Shown in pieces: positions 9,838 through 20,324 of a DNA stretch of 64,000 nucleotides. Origin of the DNA: Stygiobacter electus. GTDB taxonomy: Bacteria; Bacteroidota; Ignavibacteria; Ignavibacteriales; Melioribacteraceae. The stretch covers positions 48,746-112,745 of the forward strand of contig JARGDL010000010.1 of assembly GCA_029210465.1 (NCBI GenBank), in the 5' to 3' direction. The translations under genes and the position numbers were made by a program. The notes under the pieces were generated by a model. It ran no database searches. It worked only from the letters and a program-made list of their open reading frames with translations, and was not told where the DNA came from. Every line of letters begins with the position of its first letter. The first letter of the stretch is position 1.

Positions 9838-11178
9838 TTATTCATATTTTGAAAAATCTAAACGACCAATTACATTGTTGAGGTTATCATATTTTCTATA
9901 GAAATCATAAACATTATTTATTTTGTTTCTTATAGCATCAATGTAATCACGATCAGATTGAAGTACTTCTAAAATTGTCGCAGAACCTAAATTGTATCTT
10001 TCCAAATTAATTTTTCTATTTTCTTCTGCGGCTAATACATTTTTTGATGCAACATCTAAGCTTTTTTTAGCGGCAATTAAATCGTTATAACCTTGTTTAA
10101 TTTCAATTTTGATTTGTCTTTCTAATGAAAGTAAATCTTCATGTTGATTCATCTTATTTATTTCTGCTTGTTGAATTTGATTTTCGGTAGAAAAATTCGA
10201 GAAGATTGGAATACTTAATGTCATTCCAACTCTAAATGATTTTCTGTCAAACATTTTGTTAATATCAATTGCTCCACTTCCATAAGAATAATCCGCACTT
10301 AATGTTGGGAATATTCCACTTTTTGCAATTGTTAAATTACTTTCAGCGGCTTTAACTAACAATTGTTGACTTTTAAAATCAAAGCGATTATCTAAAGCAA
10401 CGTTTACTAATGTTTGAATATCTTCAAAATTCTTTAAATATGAATTTGGATCAACAGTTTTATCTTTTGCAAAAGGATCGACTAACTGATAATCATCCAT
10501 TACGTTTAATGCTAAATATGTCAACAAGCCATTTTTTAATTTATCATAATCATTTTGTGCTTGAATTAATGCAAGTTCAGCATTTCCTAATTGAACTTGT
10601 GCAGAATAAACATCAGCAACCGGGACCAAGCCAAGTTTGTTTCTTTCATTAACGCTTTCATAAAATTTTTGAAAATACTTTAAATTTTCTTCACGCACTT
10701 TCATTAATTCTTCAGCATTCAATACTGAATAAAAAAAGTCTGAAGTTTGGTAAACAATATTTTGTTTCAATTTAGCGATGTTGTATTCGGTTGCTTTTAA
10801 GTTATCTTTTTGCAAGTTAATATTTGCATAATTAGCAAGACCATTAAAAAGCATAACGTTTCCACCAATACCAGCACTGTAGCTTCTATTTTCAACTGTA
10901 GATGGTGGAATAGTAACAATTTCACCAAGAAAATTTCTTTGTTGACTGCCGGCATCATCTATTCTTTGCCAGCTCCATGATGCTTGAGCTCCTAAACTTG
11001 GTAATAACTCTCCATATGCATTTTTTAGTTGAGTTTGATTTCCACTCAAACTATTCTGGAGTTTAATAAGATTAGGATTTTTTTGCAAAGCAATTTTTAT
11101 TGCTTCATCCAAAGTAAGTTGTTTCTGTGCAAAAATACTCACTGAAAATATTGTTAATAAAAGAATTGCTTTTTTCAT
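9838..11178 (-). CDS. TolC-family outer membrane efflux channel
   Basis: 446 residues, with a signal peptide (MKKAILLLTIFSVSIFAQ) and two OEP repeats of long alpha-helices and short strands (about 25-220 and 235-435). AKSGIFPTLSADYSYGSG and LERYNLGSATILEVLQSDRDY are typical of TolC relatives. The AAAGGAG-like ribosome binding site sits just before ATG 11178. It is first in a five-gene operon (channel, adaptor, ATPase, two permeases), so the complete tripartite pump is encoded together. The promoter should lie in 11179-11254; I could not pick one confidently. Confidence 0.92.
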   Translation of the reverse strand: MKKAILLLTIFSVSIFAQKQLTLDEAIKIALQKNPNLIKLQNSLSGNQTQLKNAYGELLPSLGAQASWSWQRIDDAGSQQRNFLGEIVTIPPSTVENRSYSAGIGGNVMLFNGLANYANINLQKDNLKATEYNIAKLKQNIVYQTSDFFYSVLNAEELMKVREENLKYFQKFYESVNERNKLGLVPVADVYSAQVQLGNAELALIQAQNDYDKLKNGLLTYLALNVMDDYQLVDPFAKDKTVDPNSYLKNFEDIQTLVNVALDNRFDFKSQQLLVKAAESNLTIAKSGIFPTLSADYSYGSGAIDINKMFDRKSFRVGMTLSIPIFSNFSTENQIQQAEINKMNQHEDLLSLERQIKIEIKQGYNDLIAAKKSLDVASKNVLAAEENRKINLERYNLGSATILEVLQSDRDYIDAIRNKINNVYDFYRKYDNLNNVIGRLDFSKYE

Positions 11179-11254
11179 TAATATTCTCCTTTTGAGAACG
11201 ATTTTTAATTTCTGTTTATTAAGACGCCACTCGATTAAAAAAAGTTACACGAAA

Positions 11255-12670
11255 CTAAATATTTTTTTTAGAATTTAAGAATTTGTCTTTTATACTTAAA
11301 AAATATTGAAAAGCTTCTTCATAATTGTTACCAATAATTCCATCAAGAATTGCTTCTTCGATAGCAGTTTTAATTTCACCCACAAGTTTTGATGGTGGTA
11401 TATTGCAAATTCTCATTATTTCATCACCTCGCACAGGTGATTGAAAAGCTCTCAGCTGATCTCTTTCTTTAACATCACGTACTTTTTGCATTACAATTTC
11501 ATAGTTCTCTAAGTATTTAGAGACTTTAGCTTGATTTTTACTTGTAATATCGGCACGGCAAAGTGTTATTAAATCTTCAAGATCTTCTCCGGCTTGAACT
11601 ATTAATCTTCTTATTGCTGAATCAGTAACTTGTTCATCAACAAGTGCAATAGGTCTTAAATGAAGCCTAACTAATTTTTCTACATAATCCAATTGCGTTA
11701 AAGGGAGTTTTAACTTTTCAAAAATTGGTTTCATCATTTTGGCACCAAGATCTTCGTGTCCATGGAAAGTCCAACCAACGCCATCGACAAATCTTTTTGT
11801 TTGAGGTTTTGCAATATCATGCATTAAAGCCGCAAACCGAAGCCAAACATTTTCTGTTACATTTGAAATATTATCAACCACCATTAAAGTATGATAAAAA
11901 ACATCCTTATGATGAAAATCTTTCCTTTGTTCAACGCCAGCTAAATTATGTACTTCAGGAAAAATTACTTTTAAAACTCCACTTTGGAATAATAGATTTA
12001 ACCCAATTGAAGGTTTTGGAGAAGTTAATATTTTCAGGAATTCATCTGTAATTCTTTCCTGAGAAACAATTTTTAATCTTTCAGCCATTTTGGAAGCTGC
12101 ATTAAATGTATTTTCTTCAATGTTAAAATTTAATTGAGAAGCAAAACGAAAGGCTCGCATTATTCTAAGCGGGTCATCATCAAAAGTTTTTTCAGGATCA
12201 TTTGCTGTTTTAATCAATTTGTTTTTAATATCATCTAAACCATTAAATTTGTCAATCAAATCACCAAAAGTATTTTTGTTTAATGATATGGCTAAAGTGT
12301 TTATTGTAAAGTCTCTTCTATTGAGATCATCATCTAATGTACCAATTTCAACTTTCGGATTACGACTATTTTTTTTATATGATTCTTTTCTTGCACCTAC
12401 AAATTCAAAATCGTAATTGAGATATTTAAAGTGTGCTGTTCCAAAATTTTTGTAAATAACCACATCATCAATTCCAAATTTAGTTGCAACTTCTTTAGCA
12501 AATTTTGGCCCATCTCCAATTACCAAAAAGTCAAATTCATTTTTTTTTCTGTCAAGAAATATATCTCTAACAAATCCACCCACAAGATAAATATCAACTT
12601 TAAGATTTTCGGCTACATCAGTGAATAGGTTTAAAAACTGGTAATCGTAAATTTGATTTTTAAGATTCAT
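11255..12670 (-). CDS. cca: CCA-adding tRNA nucleotidyltransferase / poly(A) polymerase with HD domain
   Basis: 471 residues. The N-terminal class II nucleotidyltransferase head contains GGFVRDIFL and the metal-binding EFDFLV pair. RRDFTINTLAISL and DDPLRIMRAFRFASQL are the neck and nucleotide-recognition motifs. The C-terminal half has an HD phosphohydrolase domain (FYHTLMVVD... ALMHDIAKPQTK). It should repair or add the CCA end; neither tRNA gene in this window encodes CCA, which fits the need for such an enzyme. ATG 12670 overlaps the preceding gene's stop by 4 bp. CCA-adding versus poly(A)-adding activity cannot be separated from sequence reading alone. Confidence 0.88.
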   Translation of the reverse strand: MNLKNQIYDYQFLNLFTDVAENLKVDIYLVGGFVRDIFLDRKKNEFDFLVIGDGPKFAKEVATKFGIDDVVIYKNFGTAHFKYLNYDFEFVGARKESYKKNSRNPKVEIGTLDDDLNRRDFTINTLAISLNKNTFGDLIDKFNGLDDIKNKLIKTANDPEKTFDDDPLRIMRAFRFASQLNFNIEENTFNAASKMAERLKIVSQERITDEFLKILTSPKPSIGLNLLFQSGVLKVIFPEVHNLAGVEQRKDFHHKDVFYHTLMVVDNISNVTENVWLRFAALMHDIAKPQTKRFVDGVGWTFHGHEDLGAKMMKPIFEKLKLPLTQLDYVEKLVRLHLRPIALVDEQVTDSAIRRLIVQAGEDLEDLITLCRADITSKNQAKVSKYLENYEIVMQKVRDVKERDQLRAFQSPVRGDEIMRICNIPPSKLVGEIKTAIEEAILDGIIGNNYEEAFQYFLSIKDKFLNSKKNI

Positions 12671-14868
12671 TTTCCTCTAATTCTAATTTTAATTTCATCT
12701 TTGTAATTAATAATCCAGTTAATCATTCTTAAATTTTCTATAGCTTTAAATCTTTCAACATCCTGCACATTTATTTTCAAAGCATCAACTGCAAATTTTC
12801 GTGATAGATCATAATTATTTTCCATAAAGAAAAATTTTGATAATGATAGATTTGTGAAAAATCCGTCGATATTTTTTTCTAATGAAATATTATTTAAGAA
12901 TTGATAATAGTCCTTTTTAATTTGTTGAGACAACTGAATTAATCTTAATAAAACAACCTCTTTTTTTTCAACTGAGTAAATTCTAGTTAAAATTTCATAT
13001 TTCTCAAAATTACTTTTTTGATAATAGTAGAAAGATTCTTTACCCAAAAAAGAGATCAACAACAATCTAAACTTAGCTTCGTTAATATAATTATTATTTG
13101 GATTTTGAATAATTAGCTTATTTAATAAAAATATTGATTCTTCAATTTTATTATTTACCAAATGACATTCTGATAAAAGTAGTTCCAAATTAAAATAAAA
13201 TTGATCATCTCTGAATTTTTCAATTTCATTTTTCAAAAATTCTAAAGCACTTTCATACTCATTTAACATTAGTTTAGATTTTATTAATCCAGAAAGTGAT
13301 TGATACGTCTTTGAGTATGAATATATTTTTTTATACAAGTTGGATGCTTCATTAAATTTTTTTTGATTAAATAAAATGTTTGCTTTTCTTAATTCATAAG
13401 CTGCATTTCTTGGACAAAATTTTTCGACAATAGATTTTCCACCAAAATAAAGTTGAGCCTTGTATTTATTAAATGGATAATTTTTGGAATTAAGATAATC
13501 TAAATAGTCCTGTACTAAAACATCAAAATTTTCTATTTGTAATGAATCAAAATTATTTTCTCTATAAATATCTTTTACTTTATCTATTCCATAATGACTT
13601 GAAACAAAATTTAAAAATGAACCAGTTAATACATACGAAATTGCAGAGTAGCTTGTAAAGAAACTTGTATTAAAAAATAATTTTTCAATTTTAAATTTTG
13701 GATTAGCCTTTAAAAATAAAAAAGCAACATAGTCAACTTCATAACCATCAAAATCATTTTCAACAAACATTGCTAATCCTTCTGTTAATGCTGGGTTTAG
13801 ATCTTGTGCTATTTTAAAAATAGTTTTCCCAAATTCAGAAGATACAACATGAGCAATTTCATGTTTAAGTGTTTCATCGATATTTTCATACGAAACATAA
13901 ATTTCGTTTAACCATGGTTTTGCAATATCAGCACTAGCTGAACCAATTAAATTGCCTTTCTGGAAATTATCCTTAAAGATGTATGAAGTAATTTTTTTAT
14001 CATATTTAATCTTTAATGTAGAACAAACTTGTTCCAAATAATATTCATGAAGTAAAGCAACATTTCTTTTTGCATCAATTGGAATATTTTTATCAATTAT
14101 AATTTTAAAATGATCAGTTTCAATTTCTGATAAAAGATTTTTTTCTAGAATATATTTATTAGTTGCAAAGCCTAAATATGGTTTTAATATAAATGAAATA
14201 ATAATTAAAGAAATCAGCACGAAATAAATTTTAAACTTTCCATAATTTTTATTCATCATTAACTTCAAAGTATTATAAAGCAAAACAAAAACTATAATTG
14301 AATATAAATGAAAGTATAAAATTTTATTATCAATTCTTGGATCTTCATCATAAATGGTTCCATTGATAAACCCATAAATTGGATTAAAAGAATAAACTTG
14401 TGGATAAAAATAAAATTCTAAAAAACTTAAGGTGAGAAATAAAATTATAAAGGAAACAAAAATTAATAATATAAAGTTTTTGAAAATTATGTTTGATAGG
14501 AAAGCAAAAAACAATCCATATAAAAAAGAAAAAAACGTAATCAAAAAGTAAAATTTAATGCCTAAACTTACAGGACATTTGGTTACGAAAACCGTTGAGT
14601 AGAAGGATAATAATAACGGTATCAATAAAAAGCTAATAATCAGTAAGCGATTTTCAAATAAAAAATAAAAGAATGAACTAAATTCGACTTTTCTGAAAAC
14701 AGCTTTCGAAATTAATCCAGCAAAAAAGAAAAGTAAAAATCCATTAATCAATGAAAATTCATAACCAATAGAATTTAATAAAGGAAATTTTACAATAAAA
14801 ATTTCTAATAAAGTAAAAAGGATTAAAATTAGTTTAAGTGAATGATTTCTATAAAATAATCTTAACAT
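12667..14868 (-). CDS. Membrane protein with gluzincin-like metallopeptidase motif and TPR-like repeats
   Basis: 733 residues. Residues 1-245 hold seven or eight hydrophobic helices. A soluble domain follows with HEIAH at 336-340 and NPALTEGLAMFVE about 28 residues later, matching the HExxH...E zinc site of gluzincin (peptidase MA-like) proteins. The C-terminal half, from about residue 480, is helical with TPR-like pairs (AYELRKANILFNQKKFNEAS). It lies between murA (stop and start overlap) and cca (4-bp overlap), so it belongs to the kinase-murA operon. The context suggests an envelope role, but I know no characterised homologue. Function unassigned. Confidence 0.65.
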   Translation of the reverse strand: MLRLFYRNHSLKLILILFTLLEIFIVKFPLLNSIGYEFSLINGFLLFFFAGLISKAVFRKVEFSSFFYFLFENRLLIISFLLIPLLLSFYSTVFVTKCPVSLGIKFYFLITFFSFLYGLFFAFLSNIIFKNFILLIFVSFIILFLTLSFLEFYFYPQVYSFNPIYGFINGTIYDEDPRIDNKILYFHLYSIIVFVLLYNTLKLMMNKNYGKFKIYFVLISLIIISFILKPYLGFATNKYILEKNLLSEIETDHFKIIIDKNIPIDAKRNVALLHEYYLEQVCSTLKIKYDKKITSYIFKDNFQKGNLIGSASADIAKPWLNEIYVSYENIDETLKHEIAHVVSSEFGKTIFKIAQDLNPALTEGLAMFVENDFDGYEVDYVAFLFLKANPKFKIEKLFFNTSFFTSYSAISYVLTGSFLNFVSSHYGIDKVKDIYRENNFDSLQIENFDVLVQDYLDYLNSKNYPFNKYKAQLYFGGKSIVEKFCPRNAAYELRKANILFNQKKFNEASNLYKKIYSYSKTYQSLSGLIKSKLMLNEYESALEFLKNEIEKFRDDQFYFNLELLLSECHLVNNKIEESIFLLNKLIIQNPNNNYINEAKFRLLLISFLGKESFYYYQKSNFEKYEILTRIYSVEKKEVVLLRLIQLSQQIKKDYYQFLNNISLEKNIDGFFTNLSLSKFFFMENNYDLSRKFAVDALKINVQDVERFKAIENLRMINWIINYKDEIKIRIRGK

Positions 14869-16133
14869 TAAAACTCATCTGTTTGAACTCTTTCAATATC
14901 AGCACCAAGAGATTTCAACTTTTCCTCAATTTTTTGATATCCTCTATCAAGATGATAAATACGTAAAACTTCGGATGTACCTTCTGCGGCTAAACCAGCT
15001 AAAACTAAACTTGCACTTGCTCTTAAATCAGTGCTCATAACCTTTGCCCCTTTCAAGAATTTTTTACCACGTACAACCGCACTATTATTTTTAAGTTCAA
15101 TATCTGCTCCCAGTCTGCAAAGTTCTGGTACATGAGCAAATCTATCCAAATAAATCGTATCTGTTACCGTACAAGTACCTTCAGCTAAAGACATTAAAGC
15201 AATCCATTGGGCTTGCATATCCGTAGGAAAACCTGGATAAACAGCGGTTGTTACGTCGACGCTCTTTAGCAAAACATCTTTTGCAAAGATTGATACTATG
15301 TTGTTGTTATTTAATATTTTACATCCCGAATCTTCTAGTTTTGTTGCTATAGCTTCAATATGGTCATAATTTGGATATTCAATTTGAATATTACTTTTAG
15401 TAATAGCTGCTGTACACAATAAAGTACCTGCTTCAATCCTATCTGAAATGTTTACTATGTCAGCAGAATTTAATTCATCAACCCCTTCAATTTCAAGATT
15501 ATTAGTTCCAATACCATGAATTTTTGCTCCCATTGACTCCAAATATTCACAAAGTTGTGTTATTTCTGGTTCGATAGCTGCATTTGTAATTAAAGTTGTT
15601 CCTTTTGCTAAAGAAGCTGCCATTAAAGTATTACCTGTTGCACCAACAGAAGGTACATCAAAATGTATTTTTGTACCAGTTAATTTTTTGGATTTTGCAA
15701 TTATATATCCTTCTTCTAATTCAATTTCAGCACCTAATTTTTTCATCGCTTCAATGTGTAAATTTATTGGACGAGGTCCCCAAGCACAACCACCAGGCAT
15801 TGAAACTTTTGCGTAACCATATTTAGATAATAAAGGACCTAGAACATAAATTGATGCTCTCATTTTTTTCACTAATTCATATGGTGCAACTTGATTATTT
15901 ACATTCGATGTATCTAAAACTATTTCATTATTACTAAATTCAGAAACTACTCCTAATTGTTCAAGCAGTTTTTTCATTGTGAAAATATCATTTACTTCTG
16001 GAGTGTTTAAGATTTTATTAATTCCAGAATTTAATAATGTTGCAGGCATTAAAGCTAAAGCAGAATTTTTAGCACCGCTAATTTTAACTTTACCACTAAG
16101 TTCTCTTCCACCGTGTATTATAAATTTTTCCAT
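14868..16133 (-). CDS. murA: UDP-N-acetylglucosamine 1-carboxyvinyltransferase
   Basis: 421 residues, the family length. The enzyme transfers enolpyruvate from PEP to UDP-GlcNAc, the first committed step of peptidoglycan synthesis, in the cytoplasm. Visible motifs are KISGAKNSAL near the N-terminus, the catalytic loop MPGGCAWGPRP with C116, and GFPTDMQAQ. The cysteine is retained, so this is the fosfomycin-sensitive type by family knowledge. It lies 9 bp downstream of the Ser/Thr kinase gene; co-transcription with a PASTA-less kinase is suggestive of cell-wall control but unproven. Confidence 0.97.
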   Translation of the reverse strand: MEKFIIHGGRELSGKVKISGAKNSALALMPATLLNSGINKILNTPEVNDIFTMKKLLEQLGVVSEFSNNEIVLDTSNVNNQVAPYELVKKMRASIYVLGPLLSKYGYAKVSMPGGCAWGPRPINLHIEAMKKLGAEIELEEGYIIAKSKKLTGTKIHFDVPSVGATGNTLMAASLAKGTTLITNAAIEPEITQLCEYLESMGAKIHGIGTNNLEIEGVDELNSADIVNISDRIEAGTLLCTAAITKSNIQIEYPNYDHIEAIATKLEDSGCKILNNNNIVSIFAKDVLLKSVDVTTAVYPGFPTDMQAQWIALMSLAEGTCTVTDTIYLDRFAHVPELCRLGADIELKNNSAVVRGKKFLKGAKVMSTDLRASASLVLAGLAAEGTSEVLRIYHLDRGYQKIEEKLKSLGADIERVQTDEF

Positions 16134-16142
16134 AATTTTTTT

Positions 16143-18050
16143 TTATTGAATTCTAAAAATCATTCCGTTTACACCTACAATAAAAATTTTCCCGTATGAA
16201 TTTACAGTTAATCCATTCAAATTCGAGAAAATCTTAGAATCTACAACATTCCAAGTTTCACCTTGATCTTTCGATACCAACATCATTCCTCTGCTACCAA
16301 CTATTAAACAATATTCATCATCAATAAATTTTACTTTTTGGAATCCACCCGAAAAAGATAAATTTATTTTTTCCCAATTATTTCCAAAATCAGATGTTCT
16401 TAATATTGTCCCGTCTCCCCCAACAATTAATCCATAACCTTTTTCAGTTAAATCTATTGATTTCAAATAATTGTCTGTTTTGTCATTTTCAATTTTATAC
16501 CAATTATCGCCGCCATTTGTTGTAGTTAAAATTGTTCCATTCCAACCAACAGCAAATCCAGTTTTCTCATCGAAAAAGTCAACATCAAAAATAATTTCTT
16601 TTGTATTAGTTTTTGTTCGTGCCCAAGTCTGTCCACCGTCAAGTGATTTTAATATTGTACCTTTTGTTCCTGTAATAAAACCAACATTATTTTTATTGAA
16701 TTTAATTCTAAAAAAAGTAATTCCTTTTTCAATTGGAATTGATATTAAAGAATCAAGATTTTTCATGCCAAAAAGAATTGTTGATGAATCCCCAACTAAA
16801 ATTGTATTACCATTTTTTAATGTCCAAACATCACTTAGATTAATTTTACTGGAAATATTTTTTTTAATCCATGTATTACCACCATCAAAAGAATTCAGAA
16901 TGTAACCGGAATCAGCTACAATGGTGGCAAAGGAATTATCTTCTGAAAATGAAATTGAATTTAAATTTGTTAAAATGTTGCTTGGCAGTCTATTAATTTC
17001 AGTAAAATTGTATTTATTTTCATTACCGCTAAACAATGATTGAATACTATATTTTTTGAATTTTTCAATTTCGTTACTGTTTAAAATTGAATCAACTTGT
17101 TTAATTACAAAATACATTAATAATATTAAAAATAAACCAGCACCAACAAATGCACTAATAGCGAAGAATTTGTATTTAGTGGATCTTTGAGGAATTCTTT
17201 CAAAATAGCTAGTATTTATTTTAGTTATTAATTTGTCAAGATGTTGAACATCTTTTAACATTTCTTCACATGAACTATACCTTGAATTAGGATCTTTTTG
17301 AAGTGCCTTAGAAATTATCTTTTCAAGTTCCTCTGGAATGCCGGCTACTTTTTCACTTAATTTAGGAGGACTTTTCTTAAGATGAGCATCCATAACTTCA
17401 TATTCACTTGTAAAATCAAATGGTGGTAGCCCAGTAATCATTTCATAAATCGTACACCCAATTGAATAGATATCACTTTTATTCGTAACATCTTGACCTC
17501 GAATTTGTTCTGGACTCATATAATAAACAGTACCAATTTTGGAACCTGTTTTAGTCATATCATTATCATAGAGTGATTTAGATATGCCAAAATCCATTAT
17601 TTTAGTAACACCTTCTTTATTAAGAATGATATTACTTGGTTTTATATCGCGATGAATAAAACCTTTAATATGAGCATATCCAATGCCTTGTAATAATTGT
17701 TTGAGAATATAGATTACATCGGACAAATTGAAACGCCCTTGACGATCAATAACTTTTTCCAAACTTTCACCTTCAACATACTCCATTACAATGCCCAAAA
17801 GATTGGAATATTCAATAAAACCATAAACAGTTACAATGTTTGGATGAGAAAGTTTAGCATGATTTTTAGCTTCACGTTTAAATCTTTCTACAAATCTGTC
17901 TTTATCTACAACATTTGAATTTAAGAGTTTTATAGCAACATAACGGTCAAGTTTTGTATCATAAGCCTTGTAAACAATCCCCATTCCTCCTTTACCAAGA
18001 ACAGAGACTATTCTATAATTTTCAATTGATTTACCTATTAAATTTTCCAT
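16143..18050 (-). CDS. Membrane Ser/Thr protein kinase with extracytoplasmic YCF48/BNR-like beta-propeller
   Basis: 635 residues. The kinase domain (1-275) has the glycine loop GKGGMGIVYKAYD, K41, HRDIKPSN with D135, and DFGIS. A transmembrane helix lies near 292-318 (FFAISAFVGAGLFLILLMYF). The C-terminal 310 residues hold at least five repeats of the form GTIL-x-S-x-DGG-x-TW, the YCF48/BNR-type propeller blade. This replaces the PASTA or NHL sensor usual in bacterial PknB-like kinases. The domain likely faces the periplasm and senses a ligand or partner. It is the first gene of the operon with murA. Confidence 0.88.
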   Translation of the reverse strand: MENLIGKSIENYRIVSVLGKGGMGIVYKAYDTKLDRYVAIKLLNSNVVDKDRFVERFKREAKNHAKLSHPNIVTVYGFIEYSNLLGIVMEYVEGESLEKVIDRQGRFNLSDVIYILKQLLQGIGYAHIKGFIHRDIKPSNIILNKEGVTKIMDFGISKSLYDNDMTKTGSKIGTVYYMSPEQIRGQDVTNKSDIYSIGCTIYEMITGLPPFDFTSEYEVMDAHLKKSPPKLSEKVAGIPEELEKIISKALQKDPNSRYSSCEEMLKDVQHLDKLITKINTSYFERIPQRSTKYKFFAISAFVGAGLFLILLMYFVIKQVDSILNSNEIEKFKKYSIQSLFSGNENKYNFTEINRLPSNILTNLNSISFSEDNSFATIVADSGYILNSFDGGNTWIKKNISSKINLSDVWTLKNGNTILVGDSSTILFGMKNLDSLISIPIEKGITFFRIKFNKNNVGFITGTKGTILKSLDGGQTWARTKTNTKEIIFDVDFFDEKTGFAVGWNGTILTTTNGGDNWYKIENDKTDNYLKSIDLTEKGYGLIVGGDGTILRTSDFGNNWEKINLSFSGGFQKVKFIDDEYCLIVGSRGMMLVSKDQGETWNVVDSKIFSNLNGLTVNSYGKIFIVGVNGMIFRIQ

Positions 18051-18147
18051 TATTCTCTTGAAAATTTTTATGCAATATAAGAAAAAACAAACTTACGTTT
18101 TAGAATATATATTTCATTTTACAGTTAAAATTAAAGAATAAGTTATT

Positions 18148-18178
18148 TTTGATATTAATTAAGTTATACCTAATTTTG
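18148..18178 (+). promoter_or_regulatory. Bacteroidota-type promoter of tRNA-Leu(UAG)
   Basis: TTTG at 18148-18151 and TAATTTTG at 18171-18178 are separated by exactly 19 nt, an exact match to the TTTG-N19-TAnnTTTG form known for the Bacteroidota housekeeping sigma factor. The tRNA begins 12 nt downstream. This is the best promoter in the window and supports the taxonomic inference. Confidence 0.8.
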
Positions 18179-18189
18179 CAAGCCAAAAT

Positions 18190-18273
<84 letters not shown>

Positions 18274-18298
18274 AATCTTTAAAAAAAACGAGGAATAA

Positions 18299-19606
18299 TT
18301 GGAAATAAACGTTAATCAAACAAAAGCTGATACCCAAGAAGTTGAAGTTACTCTTTCTTATTCTGAAATCTTAAATGATATCAACGAAGCATACAAAAAG
18401 GAAAGTAAATCTATTTCAATTGATGGTTTCAGAAAAGGCAAAGCTCCTTTATCTTTAATTAAAAAACTTTATGGCGATGCTATTGAATACAAAGCAAGCG
18501 AAGATATTGCTATAAAACATTTTTGGAAAGTTGTTGATGAAAAACAACTAAAACCAATAAGTACTCCACAATTAATTGATCTTAATTTTGTCCCAAATGA
18601 AAAATTAAACTTCAAAGTCAGTTTCGAAATTAAACCAAAGCTTGAATTGAAAGATTACAAAGGTATTGAAGTTAAAAAAACTATTTTCAAATTCACTGAT
18701 GAAGATGTAAAAAAAGAAATTGATTATATGTTAAAACCCCATTATCAAGTTGAAGAAGTTGAACAAGTTTCGGATTTAAATCATAAAATTACCGTAAATC
18801 TTAAACGTTTAGATGAAAATGGAAATTTAATAATTGGGCAAAGTACAGATAATATCCTTATTGATTTAAGCGACGAAAAAGTAAATCCTCAAATCAAAGA
18901 TAATGCATTAAATAAAAAAGTAAATGAAACTTTTGATTTCCATTTTGTTGATGAGCATTATCATGGTGAGGAATTGCACAGAGAAGAATATAAATATCAA
19001 GCACTAATCACTAAAATTGAGAAATTAAATCCTCCAGAACTAACTGAAGAATTGATAAAAAAAATGTCTAATAATAATGCTTCAACATATGATGAACTTT
19101 TTGCATTTGTTAAAAAAAATATTGAAGATTATTACGCTAAACAAACAGATGATATTTTCATTAACTCACTTTTAAGCACAGTTGTTAAAAATAATGACTT
19201 CGATCCTCCAAAAAGTTATGTTGAAGATTTATTAAAAAGAATGGTTGAATCGGAAATTGAAAATGCAAAAAGGTATAATCAACAGCAACCTGATGAAAAT
19301 CAATTAACTGAATACCTTAGACCAAGAGCCGAATGGACAGCTAAATGGATGATAATTTTAGAAAACATCAGTGAAATTGAAAACATTAAAGTTGAAGAAA
19401 AAGAATTAGAGGAACTTGCACAAAAAGAATCAGAACAAACTGGAATCTCAGTCAATAAGTTATTAAAATATTATAAAGATACTTATCGCTCAGATGTTTT
19501 GTTAGAAGATAAAGTAATAAACTTCTTAAAAGAAAACGCTATAATTAAAGAAGTAAATGCATCTGAAGAACTCAAAGAAAATGAAGGACACAATCATGAA
19601 CACTAA
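18299..19606 (+). CDS. tig: Trigger factor, ribosome-associated chaperone
   Basis: 435 residues from a TTG start at 18299 with GAGGA four nt upstream. The N-terminal ribosome-binding domain includes the signature FRKGKAP ([14 protein letters not shown]). The middle region (about 150-240) replaces a clear FKBP-type PPIase with a diverged, His-rich segment ([14 protein letters not shown]). The C-terminal helical arms complete the chaperone cradle. The protein binds near the ribosome exit tunnel and holds nascent chains. Its 3' end overlaps clpP by 11 bp, the classic tig-clpP arrangement. Confidence 0.92.
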   Translation: MEINVNQTKADTQEVEVTLSYSEILNDINEAYKKESKSISIDGFRKGKAPLSLIKKLYGDAIEYKASEDIAIKHFWKVVDEKQLKPISTPQLIDLNFVPNEKLNFKVSFEIKPKLELKDYKGIEVKKTIFKFTDEDVKKEIDYMLKPHYQVEEVEQVSDLNHKITVNLKRLDENGNLIIGQSTDNILIDLSDEKVNPQIKDNALNKKVNETFDFHFVDEHYHGEELHREEYKYQALITKIEKLNPPELTEELIKKMSNNNASTYDELFAFVKKNIEDYYAKQTDDIFINSLLSTVVKNNDFDPPKSYVEDLLKRMVESEIENAKRYNQQQPDENQLTEYLRPRAEWTAKWMIILENISEIENIKVEEKELEELAQKESEQTGISVNKLLKYYKDTYRSDVLLEDKVINFLKENAIIKEVNASEELKENEGHNHEH

Positions 19607-20258
19607 AATCTTATCATATCATGATTACTTAAAACAACCTGAAATATTCAACCAACTCGTTCCTTATGTAATTGAACAGACAGGACGTGGTGAACGTGGA
19701 ATGGACATTTTTTCTCGTCTATTAAGAGAAAGAATTATTTTTTTGGGAACAACAATAGATGATCACATTGCAAGTTTAATAATAGCACAATTACTTTTTC
19801 TTGAAGCAGAAGACCCTGAAAAAGATATAAATCTATACATAAATTCTCCTGGCGGAAGTGTTTCAGCTGGTTTAGCAATTTATGATACTATGAAATATAT
19901 CAAATCAAAAGTTTCAACAATATGTGTTGGCTTAGCTGCAAGCATGGGTGCTGTATTATTAGCTGGTGGTGAACCTGGAAAACGATCTGCTCTTCCCCAT
20001 TCTAAAATTATGATTCATCAACCTTGGGTTGGTGGTCTTCAAGGACAAACTACTGACATTGAAATTCACGCAAAGGAAATGATTAAAACTCGTGATACAC
20101 TTTATAAAATTTTAGCTGAAGCCACGGGAAAATCATACGAACAAATTTTAAAAGATTGTGATCGTGATTATTTTATGACAAGCGAAGAAGCAAAAGAATA
20201 TAATTTGATTGATAATATATTAGTCCATCGTGCAACACCTAATAATTCCAAAAAATAA
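19596..20258 (+). CDS. clpP: ATP-dependent Clp protease proteolytic subunit
   Basis: 220 residues from ATG 19596, which has AAGGA seven nt upstream; the longer frame from 19557 would start inside tig without a site. The catalytic serine is S116 in [11 protein letters not shown] and the catalytic histidine is H141 in [29 protein letters not shown] forms the oxyanion and substrate region. It assembles as a double heptamer in the cytoplasm and works with ClpX or ClpA. No clpX follows; the next feature is a strong terminator. Confidence 0.97.
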   Translation: MNTKILSYHDYLKQPEIFNQLVPYVIEQTGRGERGMDIFSRLLRERIIFLGTTIDDHIASLIIAQLLFLEAEDPEKDINLYINSPGGSVSAGLAIYDTMKYIKSKVSTICVGLAASMGAVLLAGGEPGKRSALPHSKIMIHQPWVGGLQGQTTDIEIHAKEMIKTRDTLYKILAEATGKSYEQILKDCDRDYFMTSEEAKEYNLIDNILVHRATPNNSKK

Positions 20259-20273
20259 TTTTATTTTTTTCAT

Positions 20274-20305
20274 AAAGGGCGACGAAAGTTGCCCTTTTTT
20301 ATTTT
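20274..20305 (+). terminator. Intrinsic terminator of tig-clpP
   Basis: A perfect 10-bp stem AAAGGGCGAC/GTTGCCCTTT with a GAAA tetraloop (20274-20297), followed by a T-rich tract. It lies 15 bp after the clpP stop. Confidence 0.92.
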
Positions 20306-20324
20306 AAAAAGAATTGGAGTAATT

